From positions 1-36,269 of IMG/VR virus record IMGVR_UViG_3300032285_002344: 36,269 nt of DNA. One strand, written 5' to 3'. The DNA comes from a virus. This document shows, piece after piece, positions 7,647-16,000 of the stretch. The translations under genes were made by a program, and so were the position numbers. Every line of letters starts with the position of its first letter. Position 1 is the stretch's first letter. The notes beneath the pieces were generated by a model, which saw only the letters and a program-made list of their open reading frames with translations, did no database searches and was not told the DNA's origin.

Positions 7647-10520
7647 TTGCCCCGCCTCCGAGGAGTCCCAACTTGCCACAATTGCGGCAATGGTGAGGGG
7701 CATGGGGAGGGATTGCCGGATGGATATATCGACCCCGTCTTTCCAGTTGGAGGCAACGGTGACCCGTTCGTATCCCATCATGACGGGAGGCAGGGCATCC
7801 ATGTCATCGGAAAGGTGGCGAGTGACTAGCGGGAACCAATTGACTTGGTCTGTGGAATATTCTCCGGCGAGGCTTTGGTACACTTTCACGTTCATCTTGT
7901 TGATTTTCATGCGGCGGCCTGCGGAGGTGCCGTCCTGCATGTCTCGCACGAGGGGTTCTGGAACAAGGGTCGAAGTGAAGGGAATGCCCACGAGCACATT
8001 GGAGGCGGGTGCTTGGAGGGTAATAGATCCACTGACAACGGTGGGTTGGGTCACAATGGTGGAGCCGACTGCTTGATCGGCCCAGACCGACACCGTCTTT
8101 CCGTTCAAGTGAGAAAGTCCCGTGATCGTGGTGGAAGGCGACCCAAGCACGACCCGTTTGGCACAATCGAGATACCACCAGTTTGCGGTGTCCGCGGTGT
8201 CGAGGGCATCACGCATTCCGGTTTTGAAGCGTTCGATGTAGCGGGCCGTGGATCCGTTGATGGTGCGATTGACGAGAACGTAGACTTCGTCTTCGGTGCC
8301 GAGTCCGTTGACTGTGGCAACCGATTCAAAAGTGCCATTGGTGGTGTGACGACTAAATCCGACCACCTGCTGTTCGCGTTCATAGGTCATGGAAACCAGT
8401 TGCCCGTCTGAGCGCACCATCCAGAGGAGGGCATCGGGCACACGTTGGTAGGCGAGTTCTACAATGGTGTTGCGGGTGACATGTTCGGCAAGGGCTGTGA
8501 TGTCGTTGGAGATCCATGTCTCGCTTGCCCATGTGTAGACAAATTCCCTCAATTTGCGTCCGAGCTTTTGAAGGTAGATGACCGTGTCGTTGATGATGAG
8601 TGCGGGCAGTCCTTGTGATCCGTACTTGGACTGTTTCTTTGCCGTGACATTGGTCGGGGTGAGTGCACTGGTTCCGTTGGAAGAGGAAACACTCCATTCG
8701 TCTTGGGTGGTGCCTACAAGCAGTGAGGTTTTGCTCACGATCCATTTGATCAAACCACCGGAGTTGGAGGCTAGGGTGAAGGAATAGCTATCGGAGTCGT
8801 AGGCACCCTGCTTGAAGTTTTCGAAGTCGTTGGAATAGCTGCCCCAGAGTGTGGTGGGAGACAGCGAGGTTCCTCCAAAAACAACGCGGCCCTCGTGGAT
8901 GGAGCATGCTGATGGAAATCCTTGTGCGTTGCTAAAGGCACCCTCTCTCCATGTGGTGGTTGATGTGGTGTTGCCGAGATCTTTGATGACGGTGGCGTTG
9001 ACCGAGGTGGAACTATTGTATTGAGTGACCCGCACGAACCCTTTGAGGGTGGGGTCGGTTGGGGTGAGCATGGCGCGGCTTGATCCCTTGGTGAAGGCGA
9101 TGGTTCCGCTAGGGACACTTGTGCCACTGGGGACATCGTAGGTGAGGGTGGTTGCGGTAGCCGAATTTTGAAAAGTGATGTTTCCACTGGGAACGGTGGC
9201 ACCACTTGCCACGGTGTAGGTGATGACCGTGGCCGTTGCGCTGACAATGGTGAAGACCCCAAGCATTTTGGCATCGTTGACATCTTGGGTCAGATCCGAT
9301 GATGTGACGGTGATCTGCTGGCCTGCCGATGCTGTATATCCTTTTCCAGTGAGTGTTGCGGTGGTTCCCGATACGGTGAGTGTGCCAGTGGCTTTACTAG
9401 CAGTCTTTACCGTAAAAGTGCCGAGGGCTTTGTTTGCCGATTGGGTGGAGTCGCTTGTGGCAACGGTGATTTGTTGACCCACCGCGGTAGAATATCCGTA
9501 TCCGGTGAGGGTTGCCGTAGTGCCGGCAATGGTGAGAGTTGTGGCCTTGGGGTCGGAATTGGTGCCCGAAACGACCATGCGCAGGAGGCACTGGGAGGTG
9601 GATTCTCCGGTTGCAGAAATGTTGTAATCGTCGCGGGACTTGTAGGATCGGATGGTTTTCCAGTTGGTTCCGTTGTCGTCGGATTGCTGGATAGCAAGGT
9701 CTGCTGTCCACGTTCCAAAGGTAAGCAGCGACCATTTTCCTAGCACCTTGATGGAACCGGACGTGGCGTTTGCATCAAGGTTTTGGGTGAGGAGTCCGGT
9801 GGGGTTTGGGTGATCGATTTGCCAGTAACTGCCAACGTGGGTGGTGTTAAAGGTGGCAGAAGATGCGGTGAGTGTGATGGCACCACTTGTGCCACTTGGG
9901 GTGATGGTGGTGGAGGTGATGTTTTGGTCGAGCATCGGTGCCCATGACCAAGTGATTTCTCCAATGGTGAAGGGAGGGTTGTAGGCATCGGTTGCCCAAT
10001 AGGACAAACGCATGGGGGCGTAAGAGGGGTGGGTGATGTAGACCACATTGTTGATCTGCACGATCTGGACACTTCGCAGGTCGGACTCGGTATAAGGGTG
10101 GGGGGTGCCGACTGAGCCGGAGGATGCCGCGTAGACGGGGGCAGTCTTGGTGGAAGCGTAGGTGATGCCGATAGCCTCTAGAATGGAAGAGGTGGTGTAG
10201 GCTATCCCATTCCAAGTTTTTGCGACCGGATGGGTCATGAGTGCCCCGTTCTTCCAAAAGCGCATGTATCCGACACCGAGTTCCATGACGATGCGGTTGT
10301 CGTCCGATAAGTTCAAACCAAAGAGACGGCAACGGGTTCCGGCGTTCTTAGCAGCACCGAGATATTCGGTGCCACTCCTGCGGTTGGCAGGCCCGTAGGG
10401 GGTGATCAGATAGTTTTCTAGGGTCTTGCAGCCACTGCGGTACTTGTCGAGAGTTGTACGGCTTTCTAGGTAGGGAGAAAGTTCGCCTGCGTTGAAACTA
10501 GCGATGATGTCATGGATCAT
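7644..10520 (-). CDS. Tail nozzle protein (gp12-like tail tubular protein B)
   Basis: 958 residues. The N-terminus FNAGELSPYLESRTTLDKYR followed by a CKTLENYLITPYG segment and RRSGTEYLG is the conserved opening of the podoviral nozzle/stabilisation family: aspargine-glycine-glutamate near the start, then a repeated tyrosine, then R-x-GTE-Y. The protein forms the distal tail tube through which DNA leaves. Residues about 325-486 contain serine/threonine-rich repeats beginning T-L-T-hydrophobic-x-G-T-T-A-T-L-T-G, which look like an inserted beta-sandwich region. The start ATG overlaps the stop of the adaptor gene (ATGA). T7 gp12 is about 790 residues, so this one is longer by roughly the inserted region. 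Confidence 0.85.
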   Translation of the reverse strand: MIHDIIASFNAGELSPYLESRTTLDKYRSGCKTLENYLITPYGPANRRSGTEYLGAAKNAGTRCRLFGLNLSDDNRIVMELGVGYMRFWKNGALMTHPVAKTWNGIAYTTSSILEAIGITYASTKTAPVYAASSGSVGTPHPYTESDLRSVQIVQINNVVYITHPSYAPMRLSYWATDAYNPPFTIGEITWSWAPMLDQNITSTTITPSGTSGAITLTASSATFNTTHVGSYWQIDHPNPTGLLTQNLDANATSGSIKVLGKWSLLTFGTWTADLAIQQSDDNGTNWKTIRSYKSRDDYNISATGESTSQCLLRMVVSGTNSDPKATTLTIAGTTATLTGYGYSTAVGQQITVATSDSTQSANKALGTFTVKTASKATGTLTVSGTTATLTGKGYTASAGQQITVTSSDLTQDVNDAKMLGVFTIVSATATVITYTVASGATVPSGNITFQNSATATTLTYDVPSGTSVPSGTIAFTKGSSRAMLTPTDPTLKGFVRVTQYNSSTSVNATVIKDLGNTTSTTTWREGAFSNAQGFPSACSIHEGRVVFGGTSLSPTTLWGSYSNDFENFKQGAYDSDSYSFTLASNSGGLIKWIVSKTSLLVGTTQDEWSVSSSNGTSALTPTNVTAKKQSKYGSQGLPALIINDTVIYLQKLGRKLREFVYTWASETWISNDITALAEHVTRNTIVELAYQRVPDALLWMVRSDGQLVSMTYEREQQVVGFSRHTTNGTFESVATVNGLGTEDEVYVLVNRTINGSTARYIERFKTGMRDALDTADTANWWYLDCAKRVVLGSPSTTITGLSHLNGKTVSVWADQAVGSTIVTQPTVVSGSITLQAPASNVLVGIPFTSTLVPEPLVRDMQDGTSAGRRMKINKMNVKVYQSLAGEYSTDQVNWFPLVTRHLSDDMDALPPVMMGYERVTVASNWKDGVDISIRQSLPMPLTIAAIVASWDSSEAGQ

Positions 10521-11110
10521 ACGAGCACCCCGCTAAAGCGCGAGTTGACAAGGGGGGAATTGACCCAAGGTTCTATTTTCCTTGGTCGGGTGGAGTTGGC
10601 ATCGATGCGTCCTGCCTCCGCGACCGAGCGTTCAAACTGCTGGAGGAGTTGGTTTTTCAAATCCAAGGAACCGGAGACGGGTTTGGCTAGGTCGCTTGCG
10701 AGTTTGAGGGTGAGGATTGAGATGAAACTCGACGTAAAGGTGGAGGGGTCGGGGTTATTGGAAATATAGGCAATGGACGCATAGTCATCGTCGGTGAGCA
10801 GGGTGTTGCCGTTGATTTCGTAGTTGGCAATCCGGTCACTGGTTTCAAAGGAGTTGAACTTGGTGATGCGGTTGAAGTCCGCGGGCAACTGGTAGGCATA
10901 CGTCCAATCAAAGAGTGGGGCATCCGTGAGGAGGGAAAGGTTGGCGAGTTTGGTCGCAAAGTTCCAAGTGTTGAGCATCAAGCACTCGGAAAGGACAACG
11001 GGGTAGAAGAGTTTGCAGAAACGGGCCTCCAGCGTGTTGTCGTCAAGGGAGGTGATGGATTGGTCACCGATCTTGCTGAGGGCGAGGTTGCAGATAGTTG
11101 TGGAATCCAT
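10517..11110 (-). CDS. Tail adaptor (gp11-like tail tubular protein A)
   Basis: 197 residues. The start is set at ATG 11110 (MDSTTICNLALSKIGDQSI). An in-frame start at 11170 would translate the capsid terminator hairpin and is rejected. The N-terminal pattern of a short helix, LSKIG, a small insertion, ARFCKLFYP and an LMLNTWNFA segment is characteristic of the gp11 head-tail adaptor/gatekeeper family. It also has the conserved tail after a FDWTYAYQLPADF motif. It joins portal to nozzle, and its gene overlaps the nozzle gene by ATGA. Its leader lacks a Shine-Dalgarno sequence and is A/C rich. Confidence 0.85.
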   Translation of the reverse strand: MDSTTICNLALSKIGDQSITSLDDNTLEARFCKLFYPVVLSECLMLNTWNFATKLANLSLLTDAPLFDWTYAYQLPADFNRITKFNSFETSDRIANYEINGNTLLTDDDYASIAYISNNPDPSTFTSSFISILTLKLASDLAKPVSGSLDLKNQLLQQFERSVAEAGRIDANSTRPRKIEPWVNSPLVNSRFSGVLV

Positions 11111-11127
11111 GGGTCTATTTTTGGGTT

Positions 11128-11168
11128 TTAACAAGAAAGGGGGTGGCAGCAGTTGCGCCACCACCCCC
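11128..11168 (-). terminator. Intrinsic terminator after the major capsid gene
   Basis: On the minus strand, GGGGGTGG and CCACCCCC pair around an inner GGTGGC/GCCACC stem (hairpin 11139-11168). TTTCTTGT follows. It begins 15 bases after the capsid stop codon and ends before the adaptor start, so it would lower adaptor and nozzle expression relative to capsid. Confidence 0.8.
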
Positions 11169-11183
11169 ATCCTTGAAGCGGAC

Positions 11184-12104
11184 TTACTGCTTGGTCGTGT
11201 CCGTGAGGATCGTCACCACACCGTTGTCGAGCAGACGGGTGGCACCGACAATCGCGGTGGAACGGATCTGGAGACCGTGTGAGAGGTCTGCGCGAATGTC
11301 CATGTAGCTGCGGCGACCACCGTCACAAAGAACTGCGGCGTTCTTCTGGTAGGCGATGCAGGTACGCACGTTGCTGGAAACTCCAAGCAACTCGGTGCGG
11401 ACAACCTTGAATCCGAGGAAGGAATCCACTGCTCCGTCCACCAGTGCGCGAACACTGTTATACAACTGATTTGTCACCTCAGTTGTCGATAATAGATCGG
11501 CGATCTCGGCAGCGGAAACAACCAAGATACGGTCTTCGGCGGGAGCCTCGGCCTTATCGAGCTTGTACTTGGCATAACGCACCTTGTCGATGGTCAAACC
11601 GGAATCGGTTGGCGTACCACCAAATGGAACGCGATTCTTTGCAATCTGCTGATTGGTCGTGTCGTAAGCCGATGTGGTAGTGGTGGGGATGCCCTTGGTC
11701 GTGGTGTCGGTGACCACAGCAGAGCCTGTGAGGGCCGTGATGAGGATCGAGTCGACCGTACGATTGTAGGCAGCGAGTTGGGACTGCATGATCTCGCTGG
11801 AGGGATTGCTGACGCTTCCCAAGAAGAACTCGTCGAACTCGTCGATGATGTTGGAAACATCGTAGGGAGTTGGGTAGGCCCAACGGGTCGGCATCGTGAT
11901 GTCGGTGTTGGGGGTGGACGCATTCTTGGTGGAAACGGCTGCCATGCTGGTCAGACCGAGTTGGTTGAAGCGAACGGCTGCGCCTTTAGCGGCGACGAGC
12001 TTGGTGCGCTCTTTGAGGCGGGCATCCTGCTGCTGGAGCAGCTGCTGCCATGAGTTTTCGTAGGCGATGACGTAGTGGTCATCAACTTTTGTGAGGTTGG
12101 CCAT
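11184..12104 (-). CDS. Major capsid protein
   Basis: 306 residues. It begins MANLTKVDDHYVIAYENSWQ, then has a Q-rich helix (WQQLLQQQDARLKERTKLV). This matches the N-terminal arm of a phage capsid family in T7-tailed podoviruses. A DITMPTRWAYPTPYDVSNII segment and a run of threonines before DSGLTIDKVRYAKYKLDKAE follow. The C-terminal part (LGFKVVRTELLG, then AVLCDGGRRSYMDIRADLSHG) resembles the A-domain of HK97-fold capsids. It lies directly after the scaffold gene and is bracketed by two intrinsic terminators with its own promoter, consistent with very high expression. I infer the HK97 fold; it is not proven by sequence alone. Confidence 0.85.
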   Translation of the reverse strand: MANLTKVDDHYVIAYENSWQQLLQQQDARLKERTKLVAAKGAAVRFNQLGLTSMAAVSTKNASTPNTDITMPTRWAYPTPYDVSNIIDEFDEFFLGSVSNPSSEIMQSQLAAYNRTVDSILITALTGSAVVTDTTTKGIPTTTTSAYDTTNQQIAKNRVPFGGTPTDSGLTIDKVRYAKYKLDKAEAPAEDRILVVSAAEIADLLSTTEVTNQLYNSVRALVDGAVDSFLGFKVVRTELLGVSSNVRTCIAYQKNAAVLCDGGRRSYMDIRADLSHGLQIRSTAIVGATRLLDNGVVTILTDTTKQ

Positions 12105-12262
12105 GATAGTAGGTGGTTGTGTCTCCGCGGGGGTTGGTTTGCGGGGACAAGGTTTGTTTGAGATGACCGGATTGCTCTGATTGTCCCTAGTGGGGTCAGA
12201 CTCATTCGGGGCACTCCACCTACATGGGCCGAAGTTGGTTATCCTTCAGTGGCGTTGGTTCT
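12105..12262 (-). promoter_or_regulatory. Long, potentially folded 5' leader of the major capsid mRNA
   Basis: About 150 nt separate the predicted transcription start from the capsid ATG. In RNA sense, GUAGGUGG (12223-12216) is complementary to CCACCUAC (12116-12109), which ends four bases before the AUG. Inside it GGGACAA (12187-12181 read from the minus strand) pairs with UUGUCCC (12150-12144). These nested stems could expose or hide the start codon. No Shine-Dalgarno sequence is visible. No gene is evident in the 318-base gap that this leader shares with the promoter and terminator. Confidence 0.5.
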
Positions 12263-12298
12263 GTTCTATGGTGTCAATACACCCTACGCAATCTGTTT
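12263..12298 (-). promoter_or_regulatory. Promoter with dyad operator before the major capsid gene
   Basis: On the minus strand: AACAGATTG with -35-like TTGCGT (12286-12291), a 17-bp spacer and -10-like TAGAAC (12263-12268). The perfect dyad GGTGT-ATTG-ACACC is at 12270-12283. The AACAGATTG-to-dyad distance is longer here than at the other four sites, yet the -35/-10 distance is still 17, which argues that the promoter reading is right. Confidence 0.65.
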
Positions 12299-12353
12299 CA
12301 ATCTGGACATCTCAATTGAGAAAGCATTTATTTTTAACGCCCCCCCTGTTACA

Positions 12354-12402
12354 CAAAAAAACCCCTCCCGATGGAGAACACAAAAAACTCCACCGAGAGG
12401 GG
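12354..12402 (-). terminator. Intrinsic terminator after the scaffold gene
   Basis: On the minus strand, a long stem (CCCCTC, then CGGTGGAG, paired with CTCCATCG and GAGGGG; 12362-12402) is followed by seven T residues (12361-12355). It starts about 20 bases after the scaffold stop codon. It separates the portal-scaffold unit from the capsid unit, whose own promoter follows. Confidence 0.88.
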
Positions 12403-12422
12403 TGATCTGGACGGGCGAGCAA

Positions 12423-13379
12423 CTACCCGTTCTTGATCAAATCGAGCACCAACGTGTTGATTTCTGGATCCCCGTTCATGTACCGCTGGTGGTACGGGTT
12501 CTGCGGGTTCTTGATGATGTCAATGCCCTTGGCTTTGCCTGCCATGAAGGTTGCCGTGGAGTCACTGGAAACAATCTTATCGTCGCTCACCATGCGGCTG
12601 AACCTTTCCAGTGCCACAATCACGTTGGGGTCGGAAAGTCCCTTGGTGTTGGGGTCGAGTCCGGTGACTTGGCAGGCCCGCTTCACCACTGCCATGTTGG
12701 TGTCGAACTTGTCTCCCCATGCTTCGGCGAGTGCCTTCTTTCCGGCATCGTATTCTTTGGCAGCGGCTTGTGCCTGCTCTTGCATTTGTGCTGCGGTGCG
12801 CTGGGCATCCCAACTCATGAGTGCTTCGGCTTGCGCTGGGGTGAGACCCTTCTCGTGGGCAAAGGCATTGAATTCTTTGGCTTGTGCCTCGGCCTGCTGG
12901 TTCCATTCAAATCCTTCGGGGAGATTGGCGGGTTTGGTTGCGTAGGCATCGGGGGTTTCTGGCACACCGAGCTTGGATCGGAACGCGGCCCACTCCTCTG
13001 GGGTGGACTTGTCGTTGGGGAGGATGACCGCATCGGCTTTCTTTCCCAAAAGTCGCTGCTGGTTGATCAAGGTCTTCGCCATGGCAGCGGGATCCTTGAA
13101 CTGACCGAGGATCTGCTTGGAGTCGGCAAACTCTTCCGGCAAACGGTCAAGCCAACCCTCACCAAATTGACCCTTCTCGTTGAGCGACCATGGGGAACTA
13201 TCCGTCGATGTCGTTGTCGTTGAGGTATTCTCGCCAGTTGGCTCGACGAGGCTTCCACTGGTTGGTGTGCTCGTCGAACTGTTCGTCGTGCTGGTTACTA
13301 TTGGGTCGGCTTGACTTGCCAATGCCGCGTTGCCGTCCACTGCGGTGACGGTCTGTCCTTCGCCTGTGATCATTGTCAT
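12423..13379 (-). CDS. Capsid scaffolding protein
   Basis: 318 residues. The N-terminal 60 residues are serine/threonine-rich and disordered. An acidic, alanine- and glutamine-rich helical body follows (WLDRLPEEFADSKQILGQF; EEWAAFRSKLGVPETPDAY; AQMQEQAQAAAKEY). A C-terminal region ends in DPEINTLVLDLIKNG. Internal assembly proteins of podoviruses have this composition and this place between portal and capsid; LGVPETPDAY is a recurring scaffold motif. The ATG at 13379 overlaps the stop of the preceding small gene (ATGA), which decides the start. An intrinsic terminator follows the gene. Confidence 0.85.
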   Translation of the reverse strand: MTMITGEGQTVTAVDGNAALASQADPIVTSTTNSSTSTPTSGSLVEPTGENTSTTTTSTDSSPWSLNEKGQFGEGWLDRLPEEFADSKQILGQFKDPAAMAKTLINQQRLLGKKADAVILPNDKSTPEEWAAFRSKLGVPETPDAYATKPANLPEGFEWNQQAEAQAKEFNAFAHEKGLTPAQAEALMSWDAQRTAAQMQEQAQAAAKEYDAGKKALAEAWGDKFDTNMAVVKRACQVTGLDPNTKGLSDPNVIVALERFSRMVSDDKIVSSDSTATFMAGKAKGIDIIKNPQNPYHQRYMNGDPEINTLVLDLIKNG

Positions 13380-13564
13380 TCGGTTTCATGGGGTTGGTTG
13401 TTTACTGCTTCGGAAAGAGGTGGCAATACACCTCCTGCCAAAAACTCGGCATGCTCACTCGGAGAAAAGTTCTCCTTGTGCCATGCGATAAAGAGGGGGT
13501 TGTCCCGAAGCGTTTCGGGGGTGAGTTCAGTCTTTCCTTGCGGTCGTTTTCTTTGGTGTTTCAT
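13376..13564 (-). CDS. Small conserved-looking phage protein before scaffold
   Basis: 62 residues, basic N-terminus (MKHQRKRPQGKTELT) and a LFIAWHKENFSPSEHAEFLAG region. No recognised family. Its start lies inside the end of the Bbp19-like gene (38-base overlap), and its stop overlaps the scaffold start by ATGA, so translation is probably coupled. The dyad site at 13419-13432 lies within it. Confidence 0.6.
   Translation of the reverse strand: MKHQRKRPQGKTELTPETLRDNPLFIAWHKENFSPSEHAEFLAGGVLPPLSEAVNNQPHETE
13419..13441 (-). promoter_or_regulatory. Dyad operator, possible weak promoter upstream of scaffold
   Basis: GGTGT-ATTG-CCACC on the minus strand (13419-13432), preceded by a -35-like TTGGCA (13436-13441). 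The hexamer 17 bases downstream (TCTTTC) is a poor -10. AACAGATTG is absent. It lies 40 bases before the scaffold ATG, inside the preceding coding region. Confidence 0.35.
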
Positions 13565-13790
13565 GAATGGCGCGGTAGATGCAGGACTCGATGTGGAGGA
13601 TCACCTGCCTCTGACCGTCTCGGATGGCAGCTTTGAGTGGGTCGTAGCTGCCGTCCGGTGCTGCAATGAATGCTGGGGAATCAAATCCAAATGACTTCTT
13701 TAAGTGCTCGATGACTTCTTTGCCGGCTTCGGTGGTCAGGCACCCGTAAGAAAGGATCGCCTGCGGGATTGTTGCGACTGGTTCGCTCAT
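13527..13790 (-). CDS. Bbp19-like small phage protein
   Basis: 87 residues, with a central FGFDSPAF segment, then DPLKAAIRDGQRQVILHIES. FGFD/PAF followed by an AA-RDGQ-R-V-L-I pattern is typical of the small protein between portal and scaffold in podoviruses and related phages (Bbp19 family). Function unknown. The start overlaps the portal stop (TAATG). Confidence 0.65.
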   Translation of the reverse strand: MSEPVATIPQAILSYGCLTTEAGKEVIEHLKKSFGFDSPAFIAAPDGSYDPLKAAIRDGQRQVILHIESCIYRAIHETPKKTTARKD

Positions 13791-15544
13791 TACCTCATCA
13801 TTTGGCTGAGTTGGGCACCTGCTGCGGTGTCCGGTTTGACGCTACCGAGTTTCTGGGCAATGTCGGCTTGGTGGGCCTGCTGCGCCATCATCTGCTGCGC
13901 TTGGGCGGATTGCGCCCTCTGCTGCCTCATTTGGGCAATCATCTGGGGATCGCGCAGGAACTCAGCGTCTCCACCGTTGGCGAGGGTCTTTTCACGCACA
14001 ATCTTGTCGAAGTCAAAGTTGTCGAGGGGTGACATGTCTCCGGTAGCTTGGGCGACCGCTACGGCACCTTGGACAACCTCGTCAATGACTTGGACGGAGC
14101 GTGTGCCCACCGCAATGGACATGCGGTTGTTGAAGATCACCTGCGGTTCGGGGATGTAGGGTTCGCCGTTGGGGGCAAGTTGGATGAGAGACTGCGGGGG
14201 AGGGGGAAGCAGTCCGCGGCGGGCGAGGATGCCGTAGCAACGCTTCACAATGGGGATGAGTAGCTCGGTCGTGAGTCGGCTATAGGTGGGGGAGATGAGA
14301 ACCAATTTCTCGGACTCCATGGCCCGCACTTGAGTTGCGGTGATGGGTGTGCCACTGCGCTGGGCCTCCTCTTGTGCAAACATCTGGAAGAGGGGGACAT
14401 TGAATGCGTCTTCAATGTGGGCCTGCTTCATTTTGACCCGATCCTGCCCGATGTCGTAGCGACCTTGGGTGGCCCACTCCCTCGGAATCGAATTGGGGTC
14501 GGCGGCAGAGTAGTAAGTGATGCCTCCGGCGCGCAGATCGACATCTCCGTTCATGTCTTCGGGGACAAGCAGGCGCGGGAATGCCGCAAGTTCCGCTAAG
14601 GAATCGAGTTGCTTCTGTAGGAAATTGAGTTGCTTGGCATCGGGAAGTGCCACCCAAGAGGGAGACCACCCGTAGACCGAGTCCTGCCACTTGAGGAATC
14701 GCGACACAAAGACGGGTTGCTCATCAAACCCACTATTGCGGAGCACATGCTTGGTGGCCCACTCCACATGCGTTGAGGCAAAGGGTTTGTTCGGGCCATC
14801 CTTTTTGCCTTTGGTGCGCTCTTTCTCAGTGCGGGGACGGATCTCCCAGACCACCTCAATCTTGGTGTCCCAGTTCTTGCCATCTCCGGCCTCGTACATC
14901 TTGGCAACCGTGTCGGAGACGTTTTCAATCCCGTAAGCCTCGACCAGTTGCCGCACACTCATCTCGCGTTTGACGAGCACCGTATCCACATAGCCCTCGT
15001 GGTTTTCACTCGCCACAAAGGAACCGACATCAAAGGTCTTGAAGAGAAGTGGGCAATACTCTCCTTCGTCCACAAAGACTGCGGTTGTTCCGAAGGCACC
15101 TCGATCAAGGTGACTTTCATGGATCACGTTGTAGAAGTTACTGCGCCCCAACTCTTCAAGAATCACTTCCGTGCACTCGGCAAAGTATTCCATCACCCCT
15201 TCGCCTTCCTCGATGTTTTCTGGGGCAGCCAGTTGCACCCAATTGCTGTGCGGATCGTTCACATAGCTCATGATGCCCGCCGCCATGATCTGGTTGGCCC
15301 TCACCGCGGTCGTGTCAAAGAGTTGGGTTTCCCGATCAAGGTTTGGCCCGATCTGCTTGTTCAAGATGTACGACTTGCGCGGCATGACGTAGGTGGCAAG
15401 GTTCTGCCACATGCTCATCCAGTAGGCGCGAGATGCTTCTAGTGCACTCCAGCGAGCGATCACTGCTGTTGCTGCCGAAGTTTTACTGGTCGCTTCCTTG
15501 GGTGTCTTTACACCCGTCGACGCAATTGCTCCTTGGTCTGCCAT
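13790..15544 (-). CDS. Portal protein (gp8-like head-tail connector)
   Basis: 584 residues, near the usual 520-600. The N-terminal pattern WSALEASRAYWMSMWQNLATYVMP, FDTTAVRANQIMAAGIMSYV and HSNWVQLA are hallmarks of T7-type collar/portal proteins. Later come AFGTTAVFVDEG and an RQLVEAYGIENVS segment. The C-terminus is glutamine-rich and helical (QMIAQMRQQRAQSAQAQQMM). The dodecameric portal is the vertex for DNA packaging and tail attachment. It starts three bases after the stop of the proline-rich gene. Confidence 0.93.
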   Translation of the reverse strand: MADQGAIASTGVKTPKEATSKTSAATAVIARWSALEASRAYWMSMWQNLATYVMPRKSYILNKQIGPNLDRETQLFDTTAVRANQIMAAGIMSYVNDPHSNWVQLAAPENIEEGEGVMEYFAECTEVILEELGRSNFYNVIHESHLDRGAFGTTAVFVDEGEYCPLLFKTFDVGSFVASENHEGYVDTVLVKREMSVRQLVEAYGIENVSDTVAKMYEAGDGKNWDTKIEVVWEIRPRTEKERTKGKKDGPNKPFASTHVEWATKHVLRNSGFDEQPVFVSRFLKWQDSVYGWSPSWVALPDAKQLNFLQKQLDSLAELAAFPRLLVPEDMNGDVDLRAGGITYYSAADPNSIPREWATQGRYDIGQDRVKMKQAHIEDAFNVPLFQMFAQEEAQRSGTPITATQVRAMESEKLVLISPTYSRLTTELLIPIVKRCYGILARRGLLPPPPQSLIQLAPNGEPYIPEPQVIFNNRMSIAVGTRSVQVIDEVVQGAVAVAQATGDMSPLDNFDFDKIVREKTLANGGDAEFLRDPQMIAQMRQQRAQSAQAQQMMAQQAHQADIAQKLGSVKPDTAAGAQLSQMMR

Positions 15545-15547
15545 GCG

Positions 15548-16000
15548 CTAGTTCCCTAGAAGCGATCCGGTTCCGGTTGCCGTATTTGTTGCGGGATCCT
15601 TAGCTCCGCGCAGGAGACTGGCCTTGTATCCAAATCCCTTTTGAGCATTGGCATACCCATCTGCCATGGCACCATTGGTGTCTGCACTGCTAGGGGGTGA
15701 CGCAGGGGTCGGGGGAACCGGAGGGGTTGGAATAGCAAGGTTGGGAGGCGGGGGAGGCGGGGGAGGTTTTGTTGTGGGATTGTTGCCGCCTTGACCGGAA
15801 ATATTGTAGGGGGAGAGGTGCGCTCCCTTGAACCCACCCGTCCAATTCCAGAGGTTGAATGCCGTGCCTCCCTTGTGCAGCGAGAGGCTGGGTTTCTCCT
15901 GCACGGGAGATGGGGGGAATGGCACCCCTCCGGCGAGTGCCATTTCTGGGGTTAGGAGGGAATAGATGTCCGATATGAAACTAGCGAGTGCCTTGAGCAT
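15548..16000 (-). CDS. Proline-rich small virion protein (gp7.3-like)
   Basis: 150 residues. The N-terminus (MLKALASFISDIYSLL) is hydrophobic, the centre has an eight-proline run and further P-rich stretches, and the C-terminus is KGFGYKASLLRGA ending GSLLGN. A C-terminal short helix, STLL/ASLL and LLG is shared by small tail-associated proteins encoded before the podoviral portal (T7 gp7.3 type), so I suggest a tail assembly or adsorption role at modest confidence. It is the first gene after the promoter at 16007-16043, with only six bases from -10 to ATG. The proline run gives a low-complexity G-rich plus strand at 15740-15765. Confidence 0.55.
   Translation of the reverse strand: MLKALASFISDIYSLLTPEMALAGGVPFPPSPVQEKPSLSLHKGGTAFNLWNWTGGFKGAHLSPYNISGQGGNNPTTKPPPPPPPPNLAIPTPPVPPTPASPPSSADTNGAMADGYANAQKGFGYKASLLRGAKDPATNTATGTGSLLGN

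Noticed and set aside
11111-11170. N-terminal extension of the tail adaptor from 11170
   Set aside because: The first 20 residues would be encoded by the capsid terminator hairpin; ATG 11110 begins the family's conserved N-terminus.
12249-13223. 324-residue plus-strand frame opposite scaffold
   Set aside because: It lies antisense to scaffold, starts across the terminator and capsid promoter, and has no recognisable domain; it mirrors the codon bias of the minus-strand gene.
15740-15765. G-rich low-complexity tract as a possible structural DNA element
   Set aside because: It is fully explained as codons of the eight-proline run and neighbours in the 15548-16000 gene.
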